A stretch of DNA of 19,958 nucleotides from Halicephalobus mephisto (GCA_009193035.1 SWDT01000082.1:1-19958); one strand, 5' to 3'; shown: positions 10,157 through 19,680, counted from the stretch's first letter. Notes: generated by a model not told the origin, from the letters alone. Numbers and translations: made by a program.

Positions 10157-10799
10157 CGTGGAAGAAGATTCAGAAGCAGAAAACCAAATATAAAGAAGAT
10201 CAAAGAAAACGCGCCAGCAACGGCGAGAAGGAATTAAGGAACTCCCGACGCGAAAATCCGCTCTTGCCTGCGAACTGTAGTCGGACCTTTGCTTTGCGAC
10301 AACTTTGCTTCATTTCCCTTTTTCCGTCACAATATCCGCTATGATTCCGTATTACTTTCTTCTCCTGTTTTATTTTCTAACTAGTATCGTCGTTCTCATC
10401 GTTGTTCTCCGTACCAGTCCTGAAATACCGTTTCCACGATCCTTTTGTAGGGAAAACTCCACTTTTACTTGAAAACTAGTTGGCCGTATTCGTTTCGTTT
10501 CCTTTTTTTCCCTCATTAATTCCTACTATTCTACATTATTCTCCTCTTCCACTTTGTTTCCTGACCAATATCATCACTATCTTCTCCGTTAAATCCCCAG
10601 AATACTATTCCCATAACCCTTTTACAAACTAATTAATAACACTTGGTTCTCTGGTTAACCTACTTAGGTTTCATATAAACGTTTTTGATTGCACTTTGTT
10701 TATCCATCTTTACCTTACCATATTTTGACGTGATATATCCCCATGAACCTATTTCGTGTTTATTTCATATTTTTGATATATGAGTTTCAGCAGGGTAAG
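10157..10799. promoter_or_regulatory. Divergent intergenic region between CstF-77 and RPL26, strongly pyrimidine-rich on the plus strand
   Basis: No coding sequence recognised. From about 10260 to 10780 the plus strand is dominated by C and T, with many TTCC, TTTC and CTCC runs. The region separates two divergently transcribed housekeeping genes, so it should contain both start regions. A TTTCAG acceptor lies at its right end (10785-10790). Confidence 0.55.
10785..10790 (+). promoter_or_regulatory. 3' splice acceptor 9 bases upstream of RPL26 ATG, candidate spliced-leader addition site
   Basis: TTTCAG at 10785-10790 follows an AT-rich tract and leaves only CAGGGTAAG before the ATG at 10800. 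No coding exon is seen upstream. In nematodes this arrangement is typical of an SL trans-splice site; a cis-spliced 5' UTR intron is the alternative. Confidence 0.5.
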
Positions 10800-11312
10800 A
10801 TGAAAGTCAATCCTTTCGTTTCCTCGTCTTCTCGCAAGTCGCGTAAGCGTCACTTCACTGCCCCCTCCAGTCTCCGAAGAAAGATTATTGTCGGCTCCCT
10901 TGTCTAAGGAACTCCGTGCCAAGCATAATGCTCGTTCTATCCCGATTCGGTAGGTCTTGAGTACTTGGGGAGGTTAAGAAATGCTGTTTCAGTGCTGAGG
11001 ATGAGGTTCAAGTTACTCGTGGTCACTTCAAGGGTAACAGTGGTCGTGTGATCCGCGTCTACCGTAAGAAGTGGGTTATCCACATTGACAAGATTACTCG
11101 TGAGAAGGCCAACGGTGCGACCGTTCCAGTCGGCATCCATCCTTCCAATGTGTCCATCATCAAGCTGAAATTGGTGCTGATCGTAAGAAGATCTTGGAAC
11201 GCAAATCCGAGGACGCTCTCGTATCACTGGTGTCCTGAAGGGTAAGCACAGTGAACAGACGATTGAAGAAATTTTATCGTTGTTAATTGCTTGTTATGGC
11301 GTTTGTTCATGA
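10800..11312 (+). CDS. rpl-26: 60S ribosomal protein L26 (uL24), one intron, frame interrupted by three small indels
   Basis: Protein of the large ribosomal subunit near the exit tunnel. Exon 1 (10800-10949) begins MKVNPFVSSSRRKSRKRHF and continues with family sequence through SAPLSKELRAKHN. A 43-nt intron (10950-10992, GTAGGT...TTTCAG) interrupts the codon for Arg, and exon 2 continues with AEDEVQVTRGHFKGNSGRV and VIHIDKITREKANGATVPV. Later blocks match DRKKILERKSED and TGVLKGKHSEQTIEE. The frame breaks at about 10893-10897 (one extra base), 11171-11176 (one base missing) and 11215-11222 (two extra bases). The retained intron, the acceptor before the ATG and the position next to CstF-77 argue for the authentic gene and against a retrocopy. 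The stop is uncertain: TGA at 11310-11312 in the last frame would add about 14 residues to the usual end. Confidence 0.85.
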
Positions 11313-11497
11313 ACGTTTATTGAATATATGGAAAGTACTTTTCACGATATGTATTATGGTTCCTAAATGCGGGAAAGCTTTTAAGGGTTATTGCCATGCA
11401 TCTTCCTGAAAATGGAAGTGATAAGACACGGTAGATATAATGTCCTATCTATCAGGTTATTCTGGGATGCATCTAAGTTCACAGTCAATGGATGCTT

Positions 11498-11503
11498 TTT
11501 ATT
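11498..11503 (-). terminator. AATAAA polyadenylation signal for the saposin-like gene
   Basis: The minus strand reads AATAAA about 30 bases past the TAA at 11533-11535, a normal distance for the cleavage signal. Between here and the RPL26 end (about 11313-11497) lies a convergent spacer with nothing else recognised. Confidence 0.6.
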
Positions 11504-11532
11504 TACAAAAGCGGTAAAACAAATTACAAAGA

Positions 11533-12193
11533 TTACTTGGATTTTTTAGAAGTGGGGGTTGTCATCATGGCAGTGCATTCGCCGATGTCTGTGCAGATTT
11601 GGCGGGGAGTCTTGTGGGCTTGGACGTCGGCATAGATAGTATCGATATTCTGACGAGCGACGTCGAGACATTGAATGGCGGCTTGATCTCCTTGAATGGG
11701 CAAGTTGGATGCATTCGTGCTCGAGTTCTCTGAGAAGGGATTGTTCATCGGTGATGTTTCTTGAATGAACATAGTATTCGGCACGTCCGATTAAGAATTC
11801 GCAAGTTCTGCAAGGATCGTGAGAGAAGGAAGGATGTCGATGAATGAAGCAGGACCTCCAGTGGCAGTGCCGCATTCTCCGATATCTTTGCAGATTTGAT
11901 ATGGACGTTTACCTGCAGAAATGTCGTTGTATTATTGTTTGAATATTAGCGTCGACGATGGCTTGACATTGATCAGCTGCTTGTTGTCCTTGCCAATTGG
12001 CTAATTGTTGACATTCACGATCTAATTGGGTTTTTAGTTGATCTGAAGTTTCATTTGGAAGAAAGTGATGTTCAGCACGTCCAATGATGAAGTTGCAAGT
12101 TTGGCAGGGATCAGGAGCCGGAAGGACGTCGTACGGCATAGCCGAAACGGCGATCGTCAGTCCCAAAACAGCGATTACGGCGTAGCGGATCAT
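11533..12193 (-). CDS. Secreted protein with two saposin-B-type domains (frame interrupted)
   Basis: Saposin-like proteins are small helical, disulfide-bonded proteins that bind or disturb lipid membranes; nematode members are often intestinal. The ATG at 12191-12193 starts a signal peptide (MIRYAVIAVLGLTIAVSA). Domain 1 has the six-Cys layout: PCQTCNFIIGRAEHH, DRECQQL, AADQCQAI, then after a frame break YQICKDIGEC. Domain 2 repeats it: PCRTCEFLIGRAEYY, HECIQL, AIQCLDV, RQICTDIGEC, and ends with a Lys-rich tail at TAA 11533-11535. Both domains have an N-glycosylation sequon in the same place (NETS, NITD). Frame breaks lie near 11926-11938, 11819-11827 and 11694-11705. The two domains look like a tandem duplication within one gene. 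An alternative is two adjacent single-domain genes, but no second signal peptide or start is seen. Confidence 0.8.
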
Positions 12194-12237
12194 TTTGAAT
12201 AGATGAAAAAGACGAATTTCCAGTGTTTAAAGTAGGG

Positions 12238-12351
12238 TTTTATATATCAATTATGGTATCTTTATCAGTCAAATTAAGTGGAAACAAGGAATTAATCTTG
12301 ATCATTCTGCTTCGTTCCGGTTAAGTACGTCAATCTAGAATCATTATCAGT
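12238..12351 (-). promoter_or_regulatory. Core promoter of the saposin-like gene: TATA box and two ACTGATAA GATA sites
   Basis: The minus strand has TATATAAAA at 12246-12238, 45-53 bases before the ATG, and ACTGATAA at 12269-12262 and again at 12351-12344. In nematodes ACTGATAA is the classical site of intestinal GATA factors such as ELT-2. The positions suit a strong gut-expressed gene; binding is inferred. Confidence 0.65.
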
Positions 12352-12604
12352 CTTTGTTACTTTCCCGTGATTGTATTCAATTTAGAACAAAATTGACTGT
12401 AGAACAAAGCCGGTGAATTCGCAGAAAAATAAACAAATGATTTTTGAAAAAAACGGAAGTTTCTGGAATTTTTCAACTTTAATTTATTTAAAATTAAAAT
12501 TCCATATATGAAAAAAAATTAATTTTTGAGTATCTTTCTTCTTTCGAGTTTTTAGATAAAATTACAGAGAATTATATAAGAATCCACAAGATTTAAGAAC
12601 TTAA
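12352..12604. other. AT-rich spacer, nothing recognised
   Basis: No open frame with protein features, RNA gene or clear repeat was seen. A CATATATGAA motif occurs near 12504 and recurs elsewhere to the right. Confidence 0.5.
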
Positions 12605-13140
12605 CAAATGTTTTTGGAAGTAAATAAACATAAAACTTTAAATTTCTTGGTCTCGATTGGAAAATTCTAAAATTTCTCTTCGAGACAATTTCTCCGAAAT
12701 TTTACCTTTTTTATTTGAAATAATATAATTCAGAATTTATTATATATTTTTTAAAGTTTTTTAGAACCATATAAACATAAAATTTTGAATTTCCCGGTCC
12801 CGATTGGAAAATTCTAAAATTTCTCTTCGAGACAATTTTTCCGAAATTTTACCTTTTTTATTTGGAATAATATTATTCAGAACCCATTGAATGATTTGAG
12901 AATCTTGCAGAAACAGATAAATATAAAGCTTCACTATTTTGGTTTCAATTGGAAAGCCCTGAAAATTCTTGTCGAGATAATTTTTTAGCATTGCGTCATA
13001 TTATTTCTGTTATCTATAACAACACAGTTCAGAATCTACTGGATATTTTTGGGAACTTTCCAGAAGCAGATAAACATAAATTTTCAGACTTTTCGGTCCT
13101 AACTGGAAAGGTGAAAAATTTCATATTGAGATCATTTTAA
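12605..13140. repeat. Tandem repeat, about 147-bp period, four copies
   Basis: The motif AAACATAAA (or AAATATAAA) recurs at 12626, 12773, 12919 and 13072, spacings 147, 146 and 153. Copies one and two are close over most of the unit, sharing CGATTGGAAAATTCTAAAAT and CTTCGAGACAATTT; copies three and four are more diverged. Confidence 0.85.
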
Positions 13141-13159
13141 AAAACATTTAACTAAGCTT

Positions 13160-13500
13160 TGTGTAATTTTCGATCTTAGCACGAAATTTTGAAACTTTCG
13201 CGTTAGGACAAATTTTTGGTTTTTGTCATCTTTTATTTAAAACAATGTTATTTTTGGTTCAACACGAAAATTTGGAACTTTCGATCTTAGCACGAAATTT
13301 TGAAACCTTCGCGTTAGGACAAATTTTTGGTTTTTGTCATGTTTTATTTAAAACAATGTTATTTTTGGTCTCAACACGAAAATTTGGAACTTTTGGTCTC
13401 GAAACGAAAATTTTAAACTTTCGCGTTAGGACCATTTTTAAATTTTTAAACGTAATTTCGGGTTTTAACACGAAAGTTTCGAAATTTCGTGTTGGGATAA
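13160..13500. repeat. Tandem repeat, about 111-bp period, three copies
   Basis: CGATCTTAGCACGAAATTTT starts at 13171 and 13282, and a diverged copy starts near 13394. Each is followed by TTCGCGTTAGGAC. Inside each unit the same CACGAAAATTTGGAAC-like string appears again, so the unit itself has internal repetition. Confidence 0.8.
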
Positions 13501-13960
13501 CTTTTAAAATTAAATTTTCTATATTATTTTCACAACATTGAGTAATATATCAATGTAGAAGAACAGCAATTTTATGTGCAGTTCAGTTATCGCCTACATG
13601 TTCTTCAAAAAATCAAAAACACCGAGATATGGAGGACAATTCAGGACCTTGGAAACTCATAAAAAATTAAGCGGATGCACTTTATGGTTTCTGTCCTTGT
13701 ATGACCTCATGGTTCCTGATTAACGTCGAAATTTTGCCGGAAATTCTCCAAGATGTGATTCATGTCCTGATTCGATTGGTTTTCGTCAGTTTTTTGTTTT
13801 CACGGAACCAGAAATGTGCCCGAACTCTGGGAGCTCTTTGAGGTCCTGCCTGAGAGATAAGAATAAACAAAATCCGGATTTATTCAATCACAATGTAAAT
13901 GAGATTTTTTGGATCCATTTTGTTCGATCTGGAAAGTCCTTTTTTGCTTGTCTGGAAGTT
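13501..13960. other. Intergenic stretch without recognised gene
   Basis: Moderately AT-rich, with no coding signature, RNA gene or repeat that I could support. Confidence 0.5.
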
Positions 13961-13965
13961 AGAGG

Positions 13966-14112
13966 TTCTTACTGTAGTGGACCTCGGGTATACTGTAGAC
14001 CCCAGATAAGACCGAAAACAGAAAAATTTTCAGATTAATCTTGTTGGATCTACAAAATCAGTACTTTTAAAAGTTCAAGTTCTTACTGTAGTGGACCTCG
14101 GGTATACTGTAG
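13966..14112. repeat. 33-bp identical direct repeat, 114 bp apart
   Basis: The 33 bases 13966-13998 and 14080-14112 are identical, with the core CTGTAGTGGACCTCGGGTAT. The flanks differ. They lie just left of the inverted-repeat structure. Confidence 0.85.
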
Positions 14113-14159
14113 CTTTTTCCAAATAGAACTGAAAAGACAGAATACAGACCAAACAGAAC

Positions 14160-14605
14160 GAAATTGATTTTTTGCGAGGCAGGAAAATTGTGGGACTTAC
14201 CGCTTTGTTGTATTTTTAGAGCTTTAGTAAAAATAGAAAAGAGAGCGAGTGAGAACAGAAGGTTGATTTTTAGAATCAATTGCCAGACTTACCGCTTTTT
14301 TACTTCCACTCGCTCTTCCGCGCCAACTTACTTTTATAAAACCTAAAATTTCCACCCAACTCTCTCGACGCGAATTTCCAGAAAATCCTAAAATTTAAAT
14401 TAAAACAGGTCGATAGTTGCCAGATTTGCCATTTTTTATTTTTCAAAAACCTGGTAAAAGTAAAAAAGGGGCGAGTGAGAAAGGTTTGATTTCACAGCAA
14501 ATTGCCGGACTTACCACTTTCTCACTTCCACTCGCTCTTCCGCGCGAATTCAAACGTTCCCAAAAACTACTACTTTTATCTAACTGTAATTTCTGTTTTA
14601 TTTAT
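14160..14605 (+). repeat. Left inverted arm, about two subrepeat units
   Basis: Two copies of a roughly 235-245 bp unit around ACTTACC(G/A)CTTT and ACTTCCACTCGCTCTTCCGC, at about 14285-14325 and 14510-14545. The inner edge matches the right arm through CGAATT.AAAC and CAAAAACT..ACTACTTT. Confidence 0.75.
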
Positions 14606-15250
14606 TTTGTAATTTTTACATGAACTATATTCCTTTCCTGTTTTTTAAACGCATATTAACACGTACGTCATTTTTGCTGAGTACTTCTCTGGATAAAGAT
14701 AATCCGGATATCCTTAAATCCTAATTTTTTTTGGATCATTTGTTCAGAAAACCAATGAAGTAGTTTTAATCAGTCTAAAAATGTGCCTGAATAAAAAATT
14801 AAAATTGACGTAAAATTATCAAAAATTAAATTTAAAAAATTTAAATTTCTTATTTTTAAAGTTCCATATATAAATTTTCTTTTTTTACACAATGTATATC
14901 TTTATTGTAATAAAAATAAAGAAAATTATATAAAATATATTTTTTTTTAAATTTAAAAGTTTTTAAAAAATTTCATATATGAATTTTCGAATTTTTATAA
15001 TTTTTTTCAATAATAATAAATATGCATTTGATTATGCAAAATAAACATTCTTGAAATGAGTAATTGAATACATAAATAAAAAATTATTTTGTACTTTTAA
15101 TCTGTGATATATGAAGTCTTGTAGTTTTTGCTTAATTCCTTCGTTCGGGCGAAGGAAATGGATCGCGTTACGAAAAAGAAAGTACTAAAATTGACGTACA
15201 AGTGACTTCAAAATGAATCGTCGGAAGTGAAAAAAGTTCCTCTATATCGA
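14606..15250. other. AT-rich interior of the inverted-repeat structure, no gene
   Basis: Very AT-rich with short motifs of the CATATATGAA type (14866, 14970, 15104). No coding or RNA gene signal was found. Confidence 0.5.
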
Positions 15251-15254
15251 AATC

Positions 15255-15525
15255 TACAAGAGTCGAAATAAAAATAAAAATGTGCAGTGTGCTCGCAATA
15301 TTCTGGCAAGTCGATCAAGTTCATGTACCTACAAAGATTTCGAAATAAAAATGTGCAGTCTACTCGCAACATTCTGGCAAGTCGATCAAGTTCATGTACC
15401 TACAAAGATTTCGAAATAAAAATAAAAATGTGCAGTCTGCTCGCAACATTCCGGCAAGTTGACTAAGTTCATGTATCTGCGAAGACTCCAAAAGCGTCGT
15501 CAAGTCTGCAGTTTGCTCGCAAAAT
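15255..15525. repeat. Tandem repeat, 71-77 bp period, three full copies and a decayed fourth
   Basis: TGTGCAGT begins at 15281, 15352 and 15429, each followed by CTCGCAA.ATTC.GGCAAGT and AAGTTCATGTA.CT.C. A decayed fourth copy starts near 15505 with TCTGCAGTTTGCTCGCAA. Confidence 0.85.
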
Positions 15526-15608
15526 TATAACAGGCTGGGGTATTTAATTTTGATCTCACTATCGATTACTTTATAAACTTCAACACTGTTATTTTAAAAA
15601 TTCGATAC

Positions 15609-16050
15609 ATGAAACTGTTAAGATAGAAAACAGAAATATAACAATAATCTTTACCAGAACAATGAGACAGATACAAGCTATAATGTGATTTGAACATAAT
15701 ACCATTGAGGGTCATAGTGATGTCCTACAGTATCTCCCACTCCCTGATATTCAGGCTATCGCTTCAGGACCTCTCTTTTTGGTTTACTGTTCTGTTCCAA
15801 AAGCAACTTTAACAGCTCAAATGAAGATCAAAAATAGTGCCCATTTTCAGTCATTATCTGTTTTTAGATAGTAACTATTAAGATAGAAAACAGAAATATA
15901 ACAATAATCTTTACCAGAACAATCAGATACAAGTTATAATGTGATTTGAACATAATACTACCGAGAGTCACAGTGACGTCCTACAGTATGCCACGCTCCC
16001 TGATATTCAGGCTATCGCTTCAGGACCTCTCTTTCTAGTTTGGTTCCTGT
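15609..16050. repeat. Direct duplication of about 180 bp, copies about 260 bp apart
   Basis: Bases about 15618-15795 and 15877-16050 share TTAAGATAGAAAACAGAAAT, TAATCTTTACCAGAACAAT, GTCCTACAGTAT and CTCCCTGATATTCAGGCTAT in the same order, with a few substitutions and small gaps. Confidence 0.85.
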
Positions 16051-16420
16051 CCCGAAAGCAAAATGCGTTTCATTTTTATTTTATCTCTCGACTTGGAAAA
16101 AATACAATGGCTATTTAATTATCGGAATTGTAAAAAACACGATTTCCGAGGTAGTCCATTCTGGAATCCTAAAAACGAAATTATTTTTCTAAAGTTTGCC
16201 ATATATGAATTTCAAATTTCTATACTGTTGTTCACTATATAGGATATTTAAAAAGTATAATTATTAACAATAACAGAAATTAATATAAAAAACAAAGTTA
16301 TAAAATTGAGTATTAACATTTTTTCTGGTTTTTTCGAGTATAATACGAAACTTTTCATTTTGTATTTATTACATTTCCTCACGAAAGGATAAAATGTACT
16401 AGGTGTGCAAATGGGATTAA
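16051..16420. other. AT-rich stretch, nothing recognised
   Basis: No open frame, RNA gene or repeat beyond a CATATATGAA motif at 16200. Confidence 0.5.
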
Positions 16421-16499
16421 TTAAAACTAGCTAAGTTTGGCGTAGAAGCAACAAGCGATTCGAACAGGAATAATGCGCAGCCCAACGAGAGCACCTTTC

Positions 16500-17110
16500 G
16501 TCCTCAGCACTCAATGGGCCGCACGCACGTCGCTCGCCCAGGGCGATGTTGTGCCTCGCTCGTCCATTCGCACGATTTATCGGTCGGGTTTATTTCGTTT
16601 TTATTATGTTAATTTTTTTGTATATTCGAATTAACTTAACATCCTTAGCTTAACATAAGATAGAATTTCGAGAAAAGAGATAATATACGGAGGTGAGTGA
16701 GACGTCGTCTGGGGAGCCGTGCACGAGGCTTTTTAGCTGTCCCGTCCATTTCGCAAAGCACTTATCGGTCATTTATTTCGTTTTTATATTAACCTTTTTA
16801 TTTCCAATAATTAACTTATATCGATCTCAATTTAAGTAAAGATTAATTTAAAAAGAAAGAATTTCGAGAAGAAGGAGCTAAAATGGGGAGGGTGACGTCG
16901 CGTGGAGCTGCACCGGACTTTTACTTTCCCTCTATTTCGAAGACTATATCGTCGTTTTTATACTATAAATGCAACTGAACATTCTTAGATTAAGTAAATA
17001 AAGAATTAATTTAAAAAAAAAGAAAGAACTTCGGCAAAAAGAGAAAATAGATGGGGAATAAACGTCGTCTGGGGAGCAATTGTCGTCTCAGGCCACTGTG
17101 CATATGTATA
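16500..17110. repeat. Tandem repeat, about 185-bp period, with GC-rich segments, 3-4 copies
   Basis: CCATTTCG/CTATTTCG-like strings followed by TTATCGGTC and TTTATTTCGTTTTTAT recur near 16560, 16745 and 16930. GACGTCGTCTGGGGAGC-like strings recur near 16702, 16893 (as GACGTCGCGTGGAGC) and 17063. Each unit alternates an AT-rich half with a GC-richer half. Confidence 0.75.
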
Positions 17111-17449
17111 ACTTTTTGCACTATTTTATTTATTTTTTCGGTCCAGAAAAGGTATTTAAAATAAAAATAAAATAACGAATTATTTGCGAAGTTTGTATTT
17201 TAATTCTTGAAGTTTTTGAGTTTCAAGATTTTGAATGCTTGTATTCGACGGTACTTTAACCATCCGATCTTATGAATCTTCGTGCGCAACTTTATCAGTT
17301 TTTTTTTCTAGAAAAACAAAGGAAAAATAAATAATTGAATTGCTGTGTGTTGTTTTTATTTTGCGAACATTCGTAGTAATAATGAAGATCATAGATTTGA
17401 TCGGGTTTTTGTCTTCTAGAGAGATTCTTTAAAGAATAATTATCAAGGA

Positions 17450-17780
17450 TTTTTGGTAACTTATTTTTTTTGAAAATTTCATATATATGAAACTACATAA
17501 TTTTATTGCGTTTGTTGTCTACGAGAAATTTTCATTTAGAGATAGATATCGGGTATTTTTATATATCTATGTGGGGTAATTTATAATTGTTAAAAAAAAT
17601 TTCATATATGAAATCCATAGGAATTTCATCGTTTTTTGGCTTTTATAAAATCCTTCAGTAGCGGTAATGTACAGATATTTTTTATATCTATGTTCGGTAA
17701 TTTTGTTTTGAAAAAAATTCATCATATGAAACTACGTAATTTTTAATCATTTTTTTTTTGCTTTAGAAGATCATGTTACG
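17450..17780. repeat. Tandem repeat, about 118-120 bp period, centred on a palindrome
   Basis: Copies carry TTTCATATATATGAAAC (about 17477), ATTTCATATATGAAAT (17599-17614, a perfect 16-bp palindrome) and ATTCATCATATGAAAC (about 17717). Between them TATATCTATGTTCGGTAATT-like strings recur. Confidence 0.75.
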
Positions 17781-18704
17781 AATAACTACGAGATTTTCAA
17801 AAATCATTCGATAATCTTTAACGTATGTACTGAGTATTTCCGTTTGTTGAAATCATTGTACTTTTTTATTGTTTTTTATTGCACAAAATTCCTCACCAAA
17901 ATATAACACAAACATTAATAAAATTCAATTTGGATATTTTTTATGATTTTTTAAAATTGATATATCACAATTTATAATTTTTACATTCTTTAACTTTTTA
18001 GAAGCTTTTTACCAAAAATAAATTAAAATTTGTATAATTTTTATATTTTTAACAATTTATAATTTTTATATTTTTAAATTGATATATGAACGATTTACAA
18101 TTTTTACTTTTTAGAAGATTTTCATATTTTAAAATTTGATATAGGATGAGAACAATTATACCTTCTTATAACTTTTTAACCAAAAATAATTAAAATTTAT
18201 GATGTTGTATGTTTTCTTTAATTTTATTATGAAAATTTTAAATTTTTAGAAAGTTTTAACTTGAATTTTTTTAAGTTAATTTTTTATGGACATATGTCCT
18301 TAGGTTGTCGTAAAAAGTTGATATAGTGATTTTGCGACTTTTTATGCGCAATTTGTTCGTTCTCAAGAAACTATTCAAGAATAATGGCTCTGAATGTCCA
18401 ATTTTTACAAAAACTATGAAAATGATAGACTTGTTTAAGTCTCCGATTTAGCAAATGTAACTTTCTAAACTAATTACCCGCTTACTGGCCTCAGGAGGCG
18501 GTGTCTCGTAGAGAGTTCTCTAGTGGGAGAGTCATCAATACAAGTAAGTTAAAACGTTCTCCGTGTCGGTTTCTTGACACGACTGTTTTCATCGATTAAT
18601 TACACTTTGTTATTTAAATTTAAATTAACTTTTTTAATTCATTTTTTTAATCAAATAATAAACCATGATCTATGCTTAAGGAGAAAACAGTATTTCCAAT
18701 TTTT
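17781..18704. other. AT-rich interior with no gene recognised
   Basis: Dominated by runs of A and T with short scattered repeats of TATAATTTTTATATTTTTAA type near 18040-18080. A GC-richer patch at 18480-18560 has no recognised coding or RNA signature. Confidence 0.5.
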
Positions 18705-19425
18705 AAAAACCCGAAATTAGCAATGTAGATATAAAGTAGTGAGTTTTTTGTAAATGTTTAATTCGCGGCGGAAGAGCGGTGGAAGTGCAGAAAGTGGTTA
18801 AGTCCGGTCAATTTGTGTGAAATCAAAACCATTTCCAACTCGCTCCTTTTTACTTTTACCCAGACTTTATTGAAAAATAAAAAATTGGCAAATCTTGAAG
18901 GCAAGCTAGTGCGGCTTGTTTTAAATTTAAAATTACATTAGATGTTCTGGAAATTCGCGTCAGAGAGTTCGGGTGGAAAATTTTAGGTTTAAAAAGTAAG
19001 TTGGCGGCGGAAGGAGCGAACGTGGAAGTAGAAAAAGCGGTAAAGTCTGGCAATTGATTTCTAGAAAATCAAGCTTTCTGTTCTCACGTCAGCTCTCTTC
19101 TTTTTAACTTATTACGGCAAGGTTTTGTAAAAAAATAAAAAACCGGCAATCTGGCAACTATCGACGTTGTTTTATAATTTAAATTTAGGGGATTTTCCTA
19201 GAAATTCGCGTCGAGAGAGTTGGGTGGAAATTGTAAGGTTTATAAAAGTTGCGCGGAAGAGCGAGTGGAAGTAAAAAAAGCGGTAAGTCCTGGCAATCTG
19301 ATTGCTAAAGGGAAAAGTCAAGCTTGCTGCTTCTCACTCGTCTCTTTTGCTAATTTTTAACTAAAGCGTCTAAAAATACAACAAGCGGTAAGGGTCCCAC
19401 AATTTCCTCCAAAAAAGTCAAATAG
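18705..19425 (-). repeat. Right inverted arm, about three subrepeat units
   Basis: The unit GCGGAAGAGCG.GTGGAAGT followed by GCGGTAAGTC.GGCAA occurs at about 18770, 19005 and 19255, so this arm has one more unit than the left arm. Similarity to the left arm is strong but interrupted by many one- and two-base gaps. Confidence 0.75.
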
Positions 19426-19489
19426 CTTTCCTTGTTTTTTGCCAGTTTTTAAAAATAAAAACAATTGACAAATGCTGGGTAACTGATGA

Positions 19490-19680
19490 CTTAGTTCTTG
19501 TTATTTTTATTAAATTTTAGGAGTTTTCTAGAAATTCGGCGTTGCAATATAATTGTTGTAGAAATTTTAATTTTGATTTTTGATTTTTCTTAGTATTCTG
19601 TTGAATTCCCCAGCGCAGGGAGCGAGTGGGGTTCTTATAAAAGTATAAAATTGGCAATTCTGACAATTCATCATTGTAAC
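19490..19680 (-). repeat. Degenerate extra copy of the right-arm subrepeat
   Basis: AGTTTTCTAGAAATTCGGCG, then GGGAGCGAGTGGGGTTCTTA and AAAATTGGCAATTC, follow the order of landmarks in the arm unit. The copy is strongly diverged and may mark the true outer limit of the structure. Confidence 0.55.

Larger units (their letters stand above)
14160..19425. mobile_element. Candidate foldback-type element with long inverted arms made of tandem subrepeats
   Basis: The left arm (about 14160-14605) reappears in reverse complement in the right arm (about 18705-19425). Shared landmarks in the same order include ATTGTGGGAC, TTGTTGTATTTTTAGA, CTTCCACTCGCTCTTCCGCG, TTTCCACCCAACTCTCTCGA, CGCGAATTTC and TTGATTTCACA. 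The interior (14606-18704) has no open frame resembling a transposase and consists of AT-rich DNA and other tandem repeats. Long arms built of tandem repeats are the hallmark of foldback elements such as Drosophila FB. No target-site duplication was identified, so the ends are approximate; an inverted satellite duplication is the alternative. Confidence 0.55.

Noticed and set aside
10800..11312. RPL26 as a processed pseudogene
   Set aside because: It keeps a 43-base GT-AG intron and an acceptor before the ATG, and sits next to CstF-77; frame breaks of the same kind also affect neighbouring genes.
12761..13541. Short open frames in the 147-bp and 111-bp arrays
   Set aside because: They follow the repeat period and have no protein features.
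14067..14623. Small open frames in the left inverted arm
   Set aside because: They lie in repeat DNA and copies in the right arm do not keep the frames.
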